Positions 30,087 to 41,734 of a stretch of DNA of 64,000 bases are shown here, in pieces. Numbering within the stretch: the first letter of the stretch is position 1; each line of letters begins with the position of its first letter. Source of the stretch: Isoetes taiwanensis (Eukaryota > Streptophyta > Lycopodiopsida > Isoetales > Isoetaceae); contig JAJEKV010000053.1 of assembly GCA_021234155.1 (NCBI GenBank), positions 7,205,424-7,269,423 on the forward strand, in the 5' to 3' direction. Made by a program: the position numbers and the translations under genes. Under the pieces are notes generated by a model. The model was not told the DNA's origin and did no database searches. It saw nothing but the letters and a program-made list of their open reading frames with translations.

Positions 30087-33000
30087 TTAGCTTGCGGGCT
30101 TTGTTGTTGTTGGAATTGCACATTTTGCTTCCAACTTCAATCCAATCCGACCTTTATCAACCTTTTTAATTTGGAAATTTCCGGCCTGGTAGAAAATGTT
30201 TTTGAAATTTTTTGAAGGTGATTTCTCTAAGGTTTTGGAAGTTTTGGCTATCGGGAAGAATAACCGATGTTCCAAAAATGATTTTTTTTTTGTGTGATTA
30301 GAAATCTTCAACCTATTTCTATTTCTGCGTTCCAACCGGATGCATGCCGTGCCACGAATCCTTGCACCAGCAGAGCGTCAGAGCATTGCCGTGGCATGAA
30401 TCCTTGCACTATAAGCAAAGCATCAAAGGATGTTATCACCTTATTATTATTCTGGAAAGTATAGATCCATCTCTATTTTGAAATTCCGACCACTGTGTTC
30501 GCTTATTTTGACAAGCTCCAAGGCGCATTTGAGCGTTTATATGCAGGCAGCTCTGGCTTTCCTGCCCTCCAGTCTTAGTTTTATGCTTTTACCATTTCCA
30601 AAACTCGATTTTTGATCTCCGTTATCAATTTTGGGGGTAGAAATGGTTCGGTTCAAATTTGCCTTCAATCTACAAGGGTTTTTTGTCTTCTATTCATCTG
30701 TATTTGCAAAGAGGGCTTTGACCACCAGATTAGTTTGCTGATGGATATAAGATTCTGTGGTTGTGTTCTGGCTGTTGGATGCAAGTTGCGAATTTGGCAG
30801 CGAAGAATATTTTCATTTGCTCAAGAGTTGCAGGGAGCTGCAAGCCATAGACGTTTTCGAAGCATATGTTATGCCCAACAGGTGACTCAAGAATTTGTTT
30901 TAGATGTTTTGACATTCTAGAGTCGTCTATGATTTGGAAGTAATCATCTATATATCTTTGGTAGATATGTATATTTTGACACGGTTGTTTCAGATTGTTT
31001 CAAAAAAGCATTATTATATTCATGTTCAAACTGCTCTTATAGTCTGCATGCAGATTTGAAAGAGTTGTGATTGATTATGATTGGAGCATCGAAATGTACA
31101 GCAATAAAGTATGTGTCTGACATGCAATGTTCGTTTAAGTGCCATGGGAGACCGTAAAAGTTTTGCTATTATGGTGGTCTGGCTATGGTGTTAGCTGTAG
31201 GAGCAGAACATCAACAACATGAACGGATATCAGGTTTGACAATTCTCCTTCGCTTCATCATGGATCCTTAGGTTTTAGGTTTATTTTAAGCTTGATCAAA
31301 CCCACTTTGTTGGTTCTGTTTATAGCATTGTCGTCGTCTCTTCGGTTACTTCCATCCTTTGGATACTACCTCAAATGATTTGTAAATGCCAATAATTCAG
31401 TTTACTTAATTAACAAAATGCATTTTATAGGAGAGATGTGCTTGAAAATGATCCACTGGGCAAGCTTAAGGTTTTTGTCTACTGTTTGCGAAAGATCCCA
31501 AATGTCACACACATGTCTGCTACAGAAATCTTTATGCATGAGTTCCTCTTCACAAGTCCAGTTAGAAATATTAATTATGGAGAAGCAAATTGGTTATTCG
31601 CGCCTGTGTAAACTACCTGTGATCTAACAATCAATGGCTTGCCACTCCCATTCAAGTGACTCAAGAATGATCCATCGTGTTATTTTCACAAAGAGTTCCA
31701 GCAAGATCTTTTTCTATTTGAGGTTGTACAGAACAAATAAGAGTTTCTCATTGTAAGCACTTGCGGCACTCAGAGAGCTATCCTTAGCTCCATTTTTCAG
31801 TTTGCAAGGTCAAACATAACTATTTGTTGGTCGCATTGTCTAACCTCTTTTACTGCTGTTACAATAGAAACACATCTGTGTGCATGCCTGCATACCTGGA
31901 CTTCAAGCTACAGCTGCCAGGCATCTTCATTTATGCGTACACCATCAAACCCCCTGGTAAATTGTTAGGTTTCCTTATTTATTTCAATTGCTCTAACACA
32001 TCAATTCATTGAGCTCTTTCATCTACAGAGTACATCACCATTTTAGTTCCAACTCCTGTTAAGCTATGGTCTGTTGTACATGAAGCGTTCTATCCTTTGT
32101 TGCAGCATGTCTTTTTGTGAAGAAGACCAAAAGCAGGTGCCATCCATGTATTTTCGTTATGCTACAACGTTTAAATGTGACATTGATCTAGCATTGCTTT
32201 AATTTTGCATAATATACTGCAGCATTTTCCTCAAATCTTTGTTGCCTGATCATCAGCCGCCATGTTTTGACTTCTCATAATTTCGAAATTTTCATGCACA
32301 GTCTGTGATTTTCAAGATTCTTACTGGATAATTGGAAGCAAGCTTGCCTCAAGTCTATTTGACATGCTAGAACTTCATATATTCTCAGGTCGTATGTTGG
32401 ATGTGCTTCCATCTATGCTTGCGTTTGTGGCCAGTTGCATGTGAATATTGGATTTTCATTTTGTTTTCAGGATGTCAACTGCATTATGGGAAAGAGCTAA
32501 GATCATTCCAAGCCGTGATTCAAGATACAACTCCTATGTAAGAAAAAGGTCGTATTGAAGATGTTTTACTGAATGCTAAATTGTTCATGCATTATGATGG
32601 CAAAGATTTGTGGTAAAATGAGTTTGGCCTTTGCTTTTATGTTTCTTATTCTCGATTCTTTCTTTATTTCTTTCTTTCTATTTTGCTTAGGTTGCACAAT
32701 GAACTTGGTATTTATTTCTTATTTGCAAGGACCATTTCCAATAAGTAACTTTACCTTTTGTTTATCACTTTAGAATTGGGCAAAATTGAGAGGAGGTTAT
32801 TATGTATCTTCTTGTTTTAACTATCCAGTTTCTATTGTGATTTTGGCAGGTTTCCCATACCACTCTTTGTGCAGCAGCATATGATCAGCATGCCAACAAC
32901 CATGGCGATCAACAGGATTTATAAATACTGTAATAGAAAAGATTTTTGTATAGTTTCCTCATTATCCACAGGACAATTGATGCTTTTCATTCTTACAAAG

Positions 33001-33500
33001 ACGATTTTGGTTTTTTATCTAAGCATTGATGTTAACTTGAGCTGTAGTTTGCTGGTTGCAGCTACAAAGGAATATTTATTGATAGATAATGTAAGCTGGT
33101 AATTGGATTGCCCCTGTTAAGGGGGCAATTCGTTAGGGGGAGGGTTGGTTTTGGCATATTCTGGCATATCAGGGGTATATCTGATAATCTGACGGCCGTC
33201 ATTACTGATTGTTTTTCCGGCGGTGAAAAACTTTTTGGTTTTTTTGCGTATGAATATACGCTAAGGTTTTTCGTGTTTTGGACGCCAAATTATTTTTCCG
33301 GCGATTGGAAACTCGTTTTTTTTTTTGTGAAAAACTATTGGTTTTTTTAACCTTTGGGCTAGAGATTCCTTTTTTTAGAATTTATCTTTGGGTTTTTTAT
33401 TTTTAAAACAAACTATTTTTAGCGCAACAGCCTAATCTTGAGTGTCATCTTATCTTGAAGCCTAGCCTATCCACGTGTAAGAAAAATTGACTTGGCCTCT
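30087..33500. other. Helitron interior, no confident gene
   Basis: This 3.4-kb stretch is AT-rich. It holds short exon-like pieces between GT and AG signals, but no translation that I recognise. Confidence 0.35.
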
Positions 33501-33524
33501 TCTTGTATCATTAGATTTTGATCT

Positions 33525-33801
33525 ATGCAAACGAAGGGCTTAGAAAATCAATTATACCCGAGCTGTTGCGGAACGACGCCCTACAAGCGTTGCTCTGTTT
33601 TGCGGGCCGGCGCCTCCGCTTCCCTGTTAGCACCTCAGGCTTCATCATTGCCCTCGCCCATAAGAAACCGAGCGGCTTCGAAAGAGAGTCGACATTTCAT
33701 TCATTCTCTGAAGACAGTTGTTTTTGTTCCTTTCCTCTCCGGTGGCCATACCGTGCCTGTTTTGTATTGTTTAATAGCTATGAGCGATCGCCCAAATAGG
33801 T
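33525..33801 (+). pseudogene. Captured first-exon-like sequence in the Helitron
   Basis: A 92-codon frame begins MQTKGLENQLYPS, is Ser/Arg/Ala-rich with few acidic residues (like an organelle transit peptide), and ends at CCAAATAG/GTGATT, a plausible splice donor. An overlapping frame from 33518 is also open, so the choice of frame is uncertain. Its base composition is more GC-rich than its surroundings. The gene is not recognised. Confidence 0.3.
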
Positions 33802-34787
33802 GATTTTTTTTTATTTTTATTTTCCGTTTGCTTTTTGAAAGCATTGCTTGAGCTTGTTAGTGTGTTCCTTGTCATTCACGATCCTTTTTCTATATCTGAC
33901 CAGCCTAAGCTAACCCTGCCATGGCCGGCTGTTGATTGACCTTCAGACCTCGGTGCAGAGCATTATTTTCTTGGAACATTTTGTGCAGGATGCCGGTCTA
34001 GGTTTTTCTCATTCTATTTTATCGTGTTTGTTTTTCTGAAGTGTCTTTGTGGAGGAAGGTCTGTCTTCTGATTGCTTCCCCACTCAGATGCATCTTTGCC
34101 ATGCCTCTTCACTATCGGCACCCAGCCTGTCCTGTGTGTCTACCGCCTATGGCCCTTTCACTGTGCAGATACATAGCAGCTTCATATCAGAATTAGAAGG
34201 AAAATGCATGGTACTAAATCCAGCAAGTAAATTCCATCTTCTATTTATGTCTACGCTCTGTCCAATTTGCTAGTGCCTTCTTATGCTCTAAGAACACCTG
34301 CTTGGTTATTTTTTGTAGGGTGGAACAGTTTAGATGCTTGATGTCTGGGTTTTGAACAACCATGTCCTTGGACGAATGGTTGGCATGTCTGTCTTGGTCA
34401 AAGGAATGCAATGAGATGGGAGGGTCTGACAGTTGCGAACAGAATAAGATGGCTGGCTGGCTGTTAGATTTGATCTTGAGTTATTACATTCATCTCGTAC
34501 TGCATTTTTACTTCACACTGGACACAACATGAATTATGTCTCTACAACTTATTGTAGCCTCATTCTTCATTTTGATTCTATGTTCACCTTCTGCGCTCGC
34601 TTCTAATGATGAACATGGAGAATGGGCCAGGCTACAAAGTCTCAGTTAACTCATTCTTAGTACTCTATCTGGAGTGTCAATATGGTTACCTTGTCAATGC
34701 TTATCCTTGAAGTGATTTAGGAATTTTGTAAAGTTACTAGGACCATACCTTTATGATGCATTGGTAACTAATGAATGTGTGTTGCAG

Positions 34788-35064
34788 GTTCGTAATACAA
34801 GAACTGTAAACTATAAACTGTACCGAACAGCTGATTGGTTACAAGCTCCTTCCGGGGTCAAACTGTGCCCCACTTTTAGGGTCAAAAGCAAAGGTTCTGA
34901 GGTGTGCAGCCTTCCTAAAGCACCATCTATGGATAACACAGTTTCATCCAGAAGAAATGTTTCCTGGTGGTGAAGTCCCCAATCAAAATCCATGGGTTGA
35001 TGAGGGTTTGCCAACATGGGTTGCACAGGATAGGAAGCTTGAAGAAGCAAATGTTGTGCTTTGA
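34788..35064 (+). pseudogene. Copper amine oxidase exon fragment captured by the Helitron
   Basis: After a TTGCAG acceptor, the first frame reads VRNTRTVN. A 2-base shift then gives [54 protein letters not shown] and [19 protein letters not shown]. These match the late catalytic region of plant copper amine oxidases (RAAFLKHNLWVT, MFPGGEFPNQNP, GLxTWVxQxRxLEExDIVL). The stop after VVL and the frameshift show it is a relic, and the last His-containing part of the enzyme is absent. The intact enzyme oxidises polyamines in apoplast or peroxisome. Here it is Helitron cargo. Confidence 0.8.
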
Positions 35065-35404
35065 TGTGCGATATCTTTGGTTTCTTATAAGTAGAGTAGA
35101 ATTTGATATAATATGATGATCATCCGGGCTAGCCTTCCTTATTTGGTCCCCCTGCTAATTATTGAATCAACTAAATTTGAATTGGTTGTTGGTTATAATT
35201 CTTAGAACTATTGTTAGGAGGAGCAGCAGGTGGCCCTGGAGCAGAACGTGTCTAAACCATTGGATCCTGATATATATAAATGCATCTTTTAATGCTTGAC
35301 TTCATTTTGTATCATCCATCTGAATGTGGCACAGGTGGATTCATGGAAATCTAATTGAAGGAACAAATTAAATTGCTAAGGATTCTTAGTTGACACGATT
35401 CTGG

Positions 35405-35468
35405 GCGGTCTCAAACTCGAGACCTATAGTTGCTACACCTAGTGTATTACCACTAGACTAAACGACCA
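35405..35468 (-). repeat. tRNA-derived SINE head
   Basis: On the minus strand, an A box TAGTCTAGTGG (35460-35450) is followed 25 nt later by a B-box-like arm, GGTCTCGAGTTTGAGACC (35424-35407). The fit to pol III promoter boxes is good, but the cloverleaf does not close, so it is a SINE rather than a tRNA gene. The tail boundary is not visible. Confidence 0.5.
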
Positions 35469-36849
35469 GACGCATGAAGATACATTTATAAAGCTTTATT
35501 CATAATAGCATTTTGGGGGCAATCCACAGTGCTTTGCACCTTGTTTTTTTATATCCAGTAACTCAAATGGAGGATTTAGATATTTTTATCATGGATAGCA
35601 ATGAGGAGGATGGTGGCTTAAAAGTCCACCTCCATAGATGCAAATGACGAGGATGGGTGCCAAACCTTCACCTTATTTGCGCAAGTGCGCCCCATGTCTA
35701 GCATGGGTTGATAATGGAACCTTTGCACTGCTGGATTTATACCATGAGAACTGCATTTGAAACACGCAGTGGATGTTGCAGTAACCTAAGTGACAGAATG
35801 GGCTGAGGTGGTTGAATCATTATACAGGCAATGTGGCAGAACAGAGGATAATATTGCAAATGAAAAGGAAATGAACAAAAAGAGCAGATAAAGGTTAGCA
35901 CAAATCGTGTAACCACTTCCACTTGGATACTTCTTTATAAAGTGAATGGACTCTTTGGAGCAATGAAAGAGGAGATAGTTTAGGTACTTAAGAGAGGTAG
36001 TCACAGAGAATTGGGTGGTGATGAGCAGCAGTCCAACTTATCTCCTAGAATAGACGATATTGAGAGAGCAGGAAGTGTGATAGCCACGTCTAATATGCAT
36101 GTACCAGATTCTCCCATTGGTCCCGATTCTCTCCATCGTTTACTTAAAGCTCATCTTCTGCCACATGTGTTCAAGCTAAATAGAACTCTCTAGCAAGCAT
36201 TTATTTGTTGAACATATCCAAATATTGCTCCTTTTAAATTTCTCTTCTTTTAGTCATTTCATGACATCATGAAGCAGTGTCATTGAAGAACATATGAAGT
36301 TGCAGATGTGTCCGTATGAGCTGCCTAAATGCTTAAAACCTAGCTCCACCTAAAGGGCCCCCATAGTAGAAGTGCCACAAAGACTATCAGGTACTTTCAG
36401 GTACTTTTCATGTTTGCGCAACATATATTCGTTGCACACTTTTAAGATAGAAGATTTTGACTACTATTGTCAACAAGCAAGCAATATATTGCCCAAATCA
36501 AGGTAATAACTCTACTATTTAAAATCACATAGGTAGATGCTTGCCTAATACTACATAATTGTTGCACAAATTTAACAAACAAGATTTTGACATGTTCAAT
36601 GCAACATCTCATTCACAACATACTTTTGTCAATGAACAAGCAACATATTTACTTAACCACATACGATGCCAAATCAATGTCACATTTTATCCACATTGAC
36701 ACTGCATTGATCTCCGTGGACAAATAAAACTCTGTTCAATTCAATTTAATGCAAATCGAACGATCACCTCCTCTATTATAGCACCAATAGACAAATTAAG
36801 TAAATACTTCCATTGCTATTTTTATATATCTTATAACTCTGACAATTTG

Positions 36850-37015
36850 ACACAAATTGCACTTTTGCTCCAATGCCTATTTTGATAAGAGTAGGTGGTT
36901 CATGTTCATGCTGAAGCCAGAGTGCTCATTATATCACCATATATTTGACACAACTTGGACTTGCTCTCCAAGGCCATTTTGGTGGTGCTAAAGCCCGGCA
37001 ACCTTGGTATGTTCT
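36850..37015 (+). repeat. Degenerate second copy of the Helitron 3' subterminal sequence
   Basis: TTGCTCTCCAAGGCCATTTTGGT, followed by GGTGCTAAAGCCCGGCAAC at 36986-37002, repeats the sequence found at 38070-38130. The right hairpin arm and the CTAG end are missing, suggesting a truncated nested end or an internal duplication. Confidence 0.5.
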
Positions 37016-38120
37016 CTTCAAAATTCTTACTTTTGGATTGATTTTTGCAGTAGAAAATGGCTGCATCATCAAAACAAGTGAATATAGATAACTGTGACAG
37101 GTATTACTCTTAGAAATTCTTATTAGTATAGATATTGTTCAAGAACATGATGCTTGAACCATCTCTTCAAAATGACACCGAGCTACGTGTATTTTATCCT
37201 TCATTTATGGTGGTTGTAGGACATTTCCTATAATTTTGATATGTATTAGATGAAAGGTTTAGAACACTTTTGCTTGCATGAGCGTAACTCTTCGGTTGTT
37301 CAGATATGTTGATGTCAATAGCGGTAAGTAGGTCACATATTGAGATGATGGATAAAAACTGCATTGGAGCTGCAATTGCTTTGGAGCTGCAAAACTGATG
37401 GAATTGAAGCTTTTAGTTCATCTTGGATCGAAGGTGGAGCAAAAGTTAACAATTTTTCACTCCAAGAGCATGCCAGATAGTGATCCGCATGCATCCCCAT
37501 GGCATCCATGAGCATATCTTCAGAGGGATTTGTAAGCCGAGGCTGATTTGGCACAGACTCTGCTAAAGTTAATCCATGTTTTATGTGGATCGGCCAAGAA
37601 GTTGCATGCTATTCTTGCTCTGTAAGAAGCTTCTTGAAAGTATGATGGTTGAGAATTCCGTGCTTGCAGCTTTGCCTATGCGTTGCACTGTGTTGGATTT
37701 AGATTTTGGGCATTCTATTCGCTGATCATGCTTACTAGAATATAAGCAGGAGCATTTGACTCGCAAGGTGTCTATAGCTTGCTTAATCTGTATTTTTATT
37801 CTTTTGTGTTGATAACAAAATTCTCTTCAATTGTACTATATGCAACAGGAAGCTTTTTGAAGAGCAATTATGTTCGACAGAGAAGGTAAGATGGAGCGTC
37901 TCAAATTCATTCCAGAAAGTCGTTGTTGCCCACAAAAGGTAAGATAAATAAAAATCTCTACTGATCATAGAGAAGGAACATTAGTAAAGCTTCAGTACTA
38001 GGCCAGATGGCATGGTGCCATTGGCAAATACGGCAAAATGCAACCTAAGTTGCATTTCGTTGTTGCACTTGCTCTCCAAAGTCATTTTGGTTGGAAAAGG
38101 CTTCTCAAGTTGGTGCTAAG

Positions 38121-38149
38121 GCCCGGCAACGCCGGGCACCCATAACTAG
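38121..38149 (+). other. Helitron 3' terminus
   Basis: A perfect 7-bp stem (GCCCGGC/GCCGGGC, loop AAC) is followed by ACCCATAACTAG and a flanking T. The same terminus recurs at 49921-49948. Confidence 0.8.
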
Positions 38150-38371
38150 TAAGAGTTAAAGTGGCTTTATTTCCTTTGTAAAACCCCTTTACTAACCATA
38201 TTCTTATAAGACCATTTTTACTAGAATATAGTGTACCAGGAGCGTATTCAAAGATTGTCAAGGAAGAATGCACCTGAGGGATGACAAAGAAAAGAATAAA
38301 AAAAAAAATTGTGCACTGCTCTTTTTTATCCAAGATATTGGATAAAATATGTTTGCCCAAAATCATAAGCA

Positions 38372-40096
38372 ATGTCTTTATGGAATTATTGGGTGATACA
38401 GGGAGACACAATGTTCTCATGGAGATATGTAGAAAGCCTCAGAGATCTCTGTTATAAACCTTTCTCGATCTTCTCACAAGACCAAGAACCAGTTTGCCCT
38501 TGTGGTAACCCAAACTTAAAAAAGTTCATTGACCCCAGCATAGGGCATATCAGAACTACAGATCTTAGGATCATTCATAATAAAATACTTAGGAATCTCT
38601 TCAGTAAAGGGCTGGGCCATATACCAGACAGATGCTTGGAATGGGGTGAACTCAAAAAAGAGATTACTGTTACCATTGATAATATCCTGGACTTGCACAG
38701 ATTTAAGGTGCCAAACATGGAAGCAGAATTGATTGATACTATTAAAAACAGGGTAATTGAAGTTACCAAACTCAAAGTACATGCAGCTTACAGCTTGGAC
38801 AGTACTAGAAAATTCCCTCTTAATGATAGTGAGGTTATCAAAAACCTTGAATGGCTGGTCAAAAATCTATATATTGCTGGTGTTGACAAAGCCTCCAATA
38901 ATCCTTCTTTCATATGCCCAAGACATATTAGAGAATTAGCTCTCACACGTCTAAATAGTGAAGACTTCCAGCAAGTACAGTTGGATCTAGATGGTATTAC
39001 TAACAATATTGAGAATGGAATCCGGAATGTAACTGGTAACATCTCCATCCATAGTTTACAACTTCCATATCTCTTGGGGATCTTTAAAGTGCATAAATCC
39101 GACTACAGATGGATTACAAATGCCCATGGCTCAATCTACACAGAACTTTCACAAATGATTACTGCAGTGTTGATTATGATCCTGGAGTTATGGCCAGAAA
39201 TATCGAAATTTCTAAGTGCCAGTATGTTTTCACTGTTTCCTGGAAGGATCAACACCAATTGGATCATCAACTCCATTTATGATCTGGCTTTAAACCTTCC
39301 CCCTAAGATCACAAATCTGTTTGTTGCAGACATAACTAAATGTTATGAAAGCATACCTCTGGATGGTAATGATGGAATATGCAATACAATTGATATGATA
39401 ATTGAAGCTACATGGGACTACAAGCAGTCCACAAATAAAAGATTTAGGTTATGGATGAAGAAAGGCATGAATGACGAGTTTATTGTCAAATGGTTCAAAC
39501 AAGACCCTACGGGCAATATTAGCAAAGAAAAGTTCTGTAGCATGAATAAATGGCTGCTCACAAACTGTTTCATCAAAATGGGCAATAAGGTATGGAAGCA
39601 AATCTGTGGTATTCCAATGGGCTTTGCGTGCAGCCCGTGTTGGTGTAACTTATACCTTGCATGGTATGAGTTAAACTTCATCAAAAATTTGGCCTCCCAA
39701 GGTAGAGTTGACATCATCCAAAAGTTTAAGCATACCTTTAGATATATGGATGATCTTGCATCCATAAACTGTCCTGAAATCAGATCATTCCTACAAAAGG
39801 AAGAAAATATGATTAATAAAGGCCTATATATCTATGATCTAAACAGTCTTATGATCAAAGAAGAAACTGTTATGACTAAATCTGAAGACCCTTTATTCCT
39901 TTTCGGATCAAAGATAAATTTTCTGAATATGAAAATTGAAGTTATAAACAGAGCCTATGGCGTATTCTCAACAGCCAGATATGATAAAAGGGATAAATTA
40001 CCATTTCATGCTATTAAATTCATTCATGCTAGCGGATGCAAACCTTACTATCAAGCTAGAAACGTGATTATCTCTCAGTTATTACCTTATATGTAA
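38372..40096 (+). CDS. Penelope-like reverse transcriptase
   Basis: The open frame of 574 codons contains GHIRTTDLRIIHNKILRNLFSKG (about residues 57-80), VDKASNNPSFICPRH, LPYLLGIFKVHK, FVADITKCYESIP (motif A, about 318-330), CGIPMGFACSPCWCNLYLAWYE (about 411-432) and FRYMDDLAS (about 456-464). The IPMG-SP and YxDD pattern and the DKASN / PxLxxxxKxHK blocks are those of PLE reverse transcriptases. The frame is undisturbed, but it ends at QLLPYM because the 1.6-kb repeat begins within the stop codon. The related copy at 6331-7009 continues about 65 residues further. No GIY-YIG endonuclease is present. The true start may lie upstream, separated by the Helitron. Confidence 0.75.
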   Translation: MSLWNYWVIQGDTMFSWRYVESLRDLCYKPFSIFSQDQEPVCPCGNPNLKKFIDPSIGHIRTTDLRIIHNKILRNLFSKGLGHIPDRCLEWGELKKEITVTIDNILDLHRFKVPNMEAELIDTIKNRVIEVTKLKVHAAYSLDSTRKFPLNDSEVIKNLEWLVKNLYIAGVDKASNNPSFICPRHIRELALTRLNSEDFQQVQLDLDGITNNIENGIRNVTGNISIHSLQLPYLLGIFKVHKSDYRWITNAHGSIYTELSQMITAVLIMILELWPEISKFLSASMFSLFPGRINTNWIINSIYDLALNLPPKITNLFVADITKCYESIPLDGNDGICNTIDMIIEATWDYKQSTNKRFRLWMKKGMNDEFIVKWFKQDPTGNISKEKFCSMNKWLLTNCFIKMGNKVWKQICGIPMGFACSPCWCNLYLAWYELNFIKNLASQGRVDIIQKFKHTFRYMDDLASINCPEIRSFLQKEENMINKGLYIYDLNSLMIKEETVMTKSEDPLFLFGSKINFLNMKIEVINRAYGVFSTARYDKRDKLPFHAIKFIHASGCKPYYQARNVIISQLLPYM

Positions 40097-41711
40097 AATT
40101 TCTGAATAACATTGAGCTTGAAAGAGAGTTGAAGTTCTGTAGGCTTAGTGTTGAAGCTGAAAGCATGGAAAAATCTGGAAGAGGTAACAGCTCCGACTCC
40201 AAGAGGAGTTATGGTAATTATCAAGGCCCAAGATACCCTAAAAGAGGGGGCGGCTATGGGCGCGGAGGCTACAATCAGCCGGATAATGATAGGATTTTTG
40301 TTCCGGATTCACAACTGGACGAAGAATATAACTCTGATCTAGACGCAGACCAGGTAGCTTTTGGCTTATGTGATCTTTTGAGCTACATCTGGTTACATTT
40401 CTTATTTTAACACTTCATGTGACTACAAATCATGAATAATGTAAGTGTTATTTATAACACAGTAAGGTAAGCTCTTCTTAATACACAAGTAGTGTATGAT
40501 ATGACAATAATGTGGTAGTCCTGTGATGTACTCTACAGTAAAAAATCTGATAGTTACCTTAAACATGTGTTTAGTTTTCCATTTCGTATGGTTTTTATGT
40601 TCCCTCTCTAGTAGTTCATTGGGCAAAAAGGTTACATTGGGTGAAGGGCTATACGCCAGAAAAAACCCAATGTCCCTTTTGGCCCTCATAGATTTACCAT
40701 TTTCATGCTAATTCTATGTTGATTGGCTGCAGGTACGGGTTTTTCTCTCTCAATGTGATGCTTTTTGCTGTTTTGTTCTACTCTAGAGGTCTGGATTTTG
40801 GAAATACGTGAAGATATATGGGAGAATATGCTGCGCACAGGGACTTGTCTCTTTCCTCCTTTTATCTTTGAGTATAATCCTGTAATGGGTTTATTCTACA
40901 AGTAGCAGCTTGAACACAGAAATATTTTCAGACTTTATCATAGGGAAATATGTGTAATATTATACTCTAGGTTGACTACACTATACTCCCATATTTTAGG
41001 CCGCATATTTATATGATACTGCTGTCTCTGGTAAAGCAGAAGCTTTTGCTAGCATAACATGCCTACATACTTATAGTTTGAACAGTTTTTAAATATATTC
41101 TCTACTCATAATCCTAAATATCGAAGTAGACCTTCTTTGGCTACATGTAATACAGCTGTTGAGTCAATAACAGATAATAGAACAATGATATCTCTGAGTT
41201 CAGTTGCTTTTGTTAGTCATAAATTGACATTGTGACAAATATACGACTTAAAAAAGTTTAAAAGATTTGAATTGGGTACCATTGATCATACTGTAAACAG
41301 AAATAATATTCTATAATGCAGGTATCTATGAAATAATATAGATGCTATTTGGATTCCTTAAGCAGGCTTTGATGCAGCCAGAAATAGATCAACTCTAAAA
41401 CTATTCAATAAGAAATGCAAAGTCTAAATTGGACTTATATGAAATATGTTGTTTATTAATGTGTAACAGATCTTGACATATTATCTTTTATGTAGGTAAT
41501 GTCCGATTTTACTTAGACCTTAAAGGTTTATTATTTAATTGGATCCTTTAAAATGCATATGCTGGATATGTCTTAGATTTTAGGCCAGGATAATTTAATA
41601 CCAAGTTTCTAAGGAACTCACTTAGGATCTTGGGTTGATAATACCGTAGAGGGATTGACCAATACGGATGATTATGCTAGTATGGCAATTTGTCTAGGCT
41701 AGTGTGATCTG
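40095..41711 (+). repeat. Right copy of the 1.6-kb direct repeat (pseudo-LTR)
   Basis: It matches 26422-28046 closely in the same orientation. Small differences include GTAGTGTATG for GTAGGCCTAGTGTATG and ATGCTGCGCACAGG for ATCTTTGCGCCACGCGG. The Gly/Arg-rich exon piece inside it (40129-40334) has lost its start codon. Confidence 0.9.
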
Positions 41712-41734
41712 TTTTTTTTTTTTTTTTTTTTTTT
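41712..41734. repeat. T23 tract, possible poly(A) tail of a minus-strand retrocopy
   Basis: Twenty-three T residues start exactly where the two 1.6-kb repeat copies stop matching. A minus-strand retroposed sequence with its tail here would explain both. Confidence 0.45.

Larger units (their letters stand above)
30021..38149 (+). mobile_element. Non-autonomous Helitron, about 8.1 kb
   Basis: The 3' end has the classic Helitron form: a GC-rich hairpin (GCCCGGC-AAC-GCCGGGC, 38121-38137), 8 bp, then CTAG followed by T (38146-38150). The 5' side near 30021 reads TATATTAAAAGGGAAAAC, resembling the start region of plant Helitrons; an exact TC start is not clear (30004 is an alternative). No Rep/helicase gene is present, so it is non-autonomous. 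It carries gene fragments: a possible first exon (33525-33801), a copper amine oxidase exon (34788-35064) and a SINE-like insertion. It sits between the ORF and the RT of the PLE-like element. Confidence 0.7.
26384..41711 (+). mobile_element. Proposed Penelope-like element with intron-containing pseudo-LTRs, split by a Helitron
   Basis: A 1.62-kb direct repeat (26422-28046 and 40095-41711) brackets a unit with an unrecognised ORF (28431-29814) and a PLE-type reverse transcriptase (38372-40096). Removing the Helitron at 30021-38149 leaves about 7.2 kb. Direct repeats at both ends that are not LTRs (no TG/CA ends, no polypurine tract) fit PLE pseudo-LTRs, and retention of an intron in them fits this class. 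The exact outer ends are unknown. The alternative is a PLE copy next to an unrelated segmental duplication. Confidence 0.5.

Noticed and set aside
35405-35468. Possible functional tRNA gene on the minus strand
   Set aside because: A and B boxes fit, but the acceptor stem does not pair and the T-arm is abnormal. Kept as a SINE head instead.
30021-38149. Rep/helicase gene inside the Helitron
   Set aside because: Looked for HUH and helicase motifs in the translations. None found, so the element is called non-autonomous.
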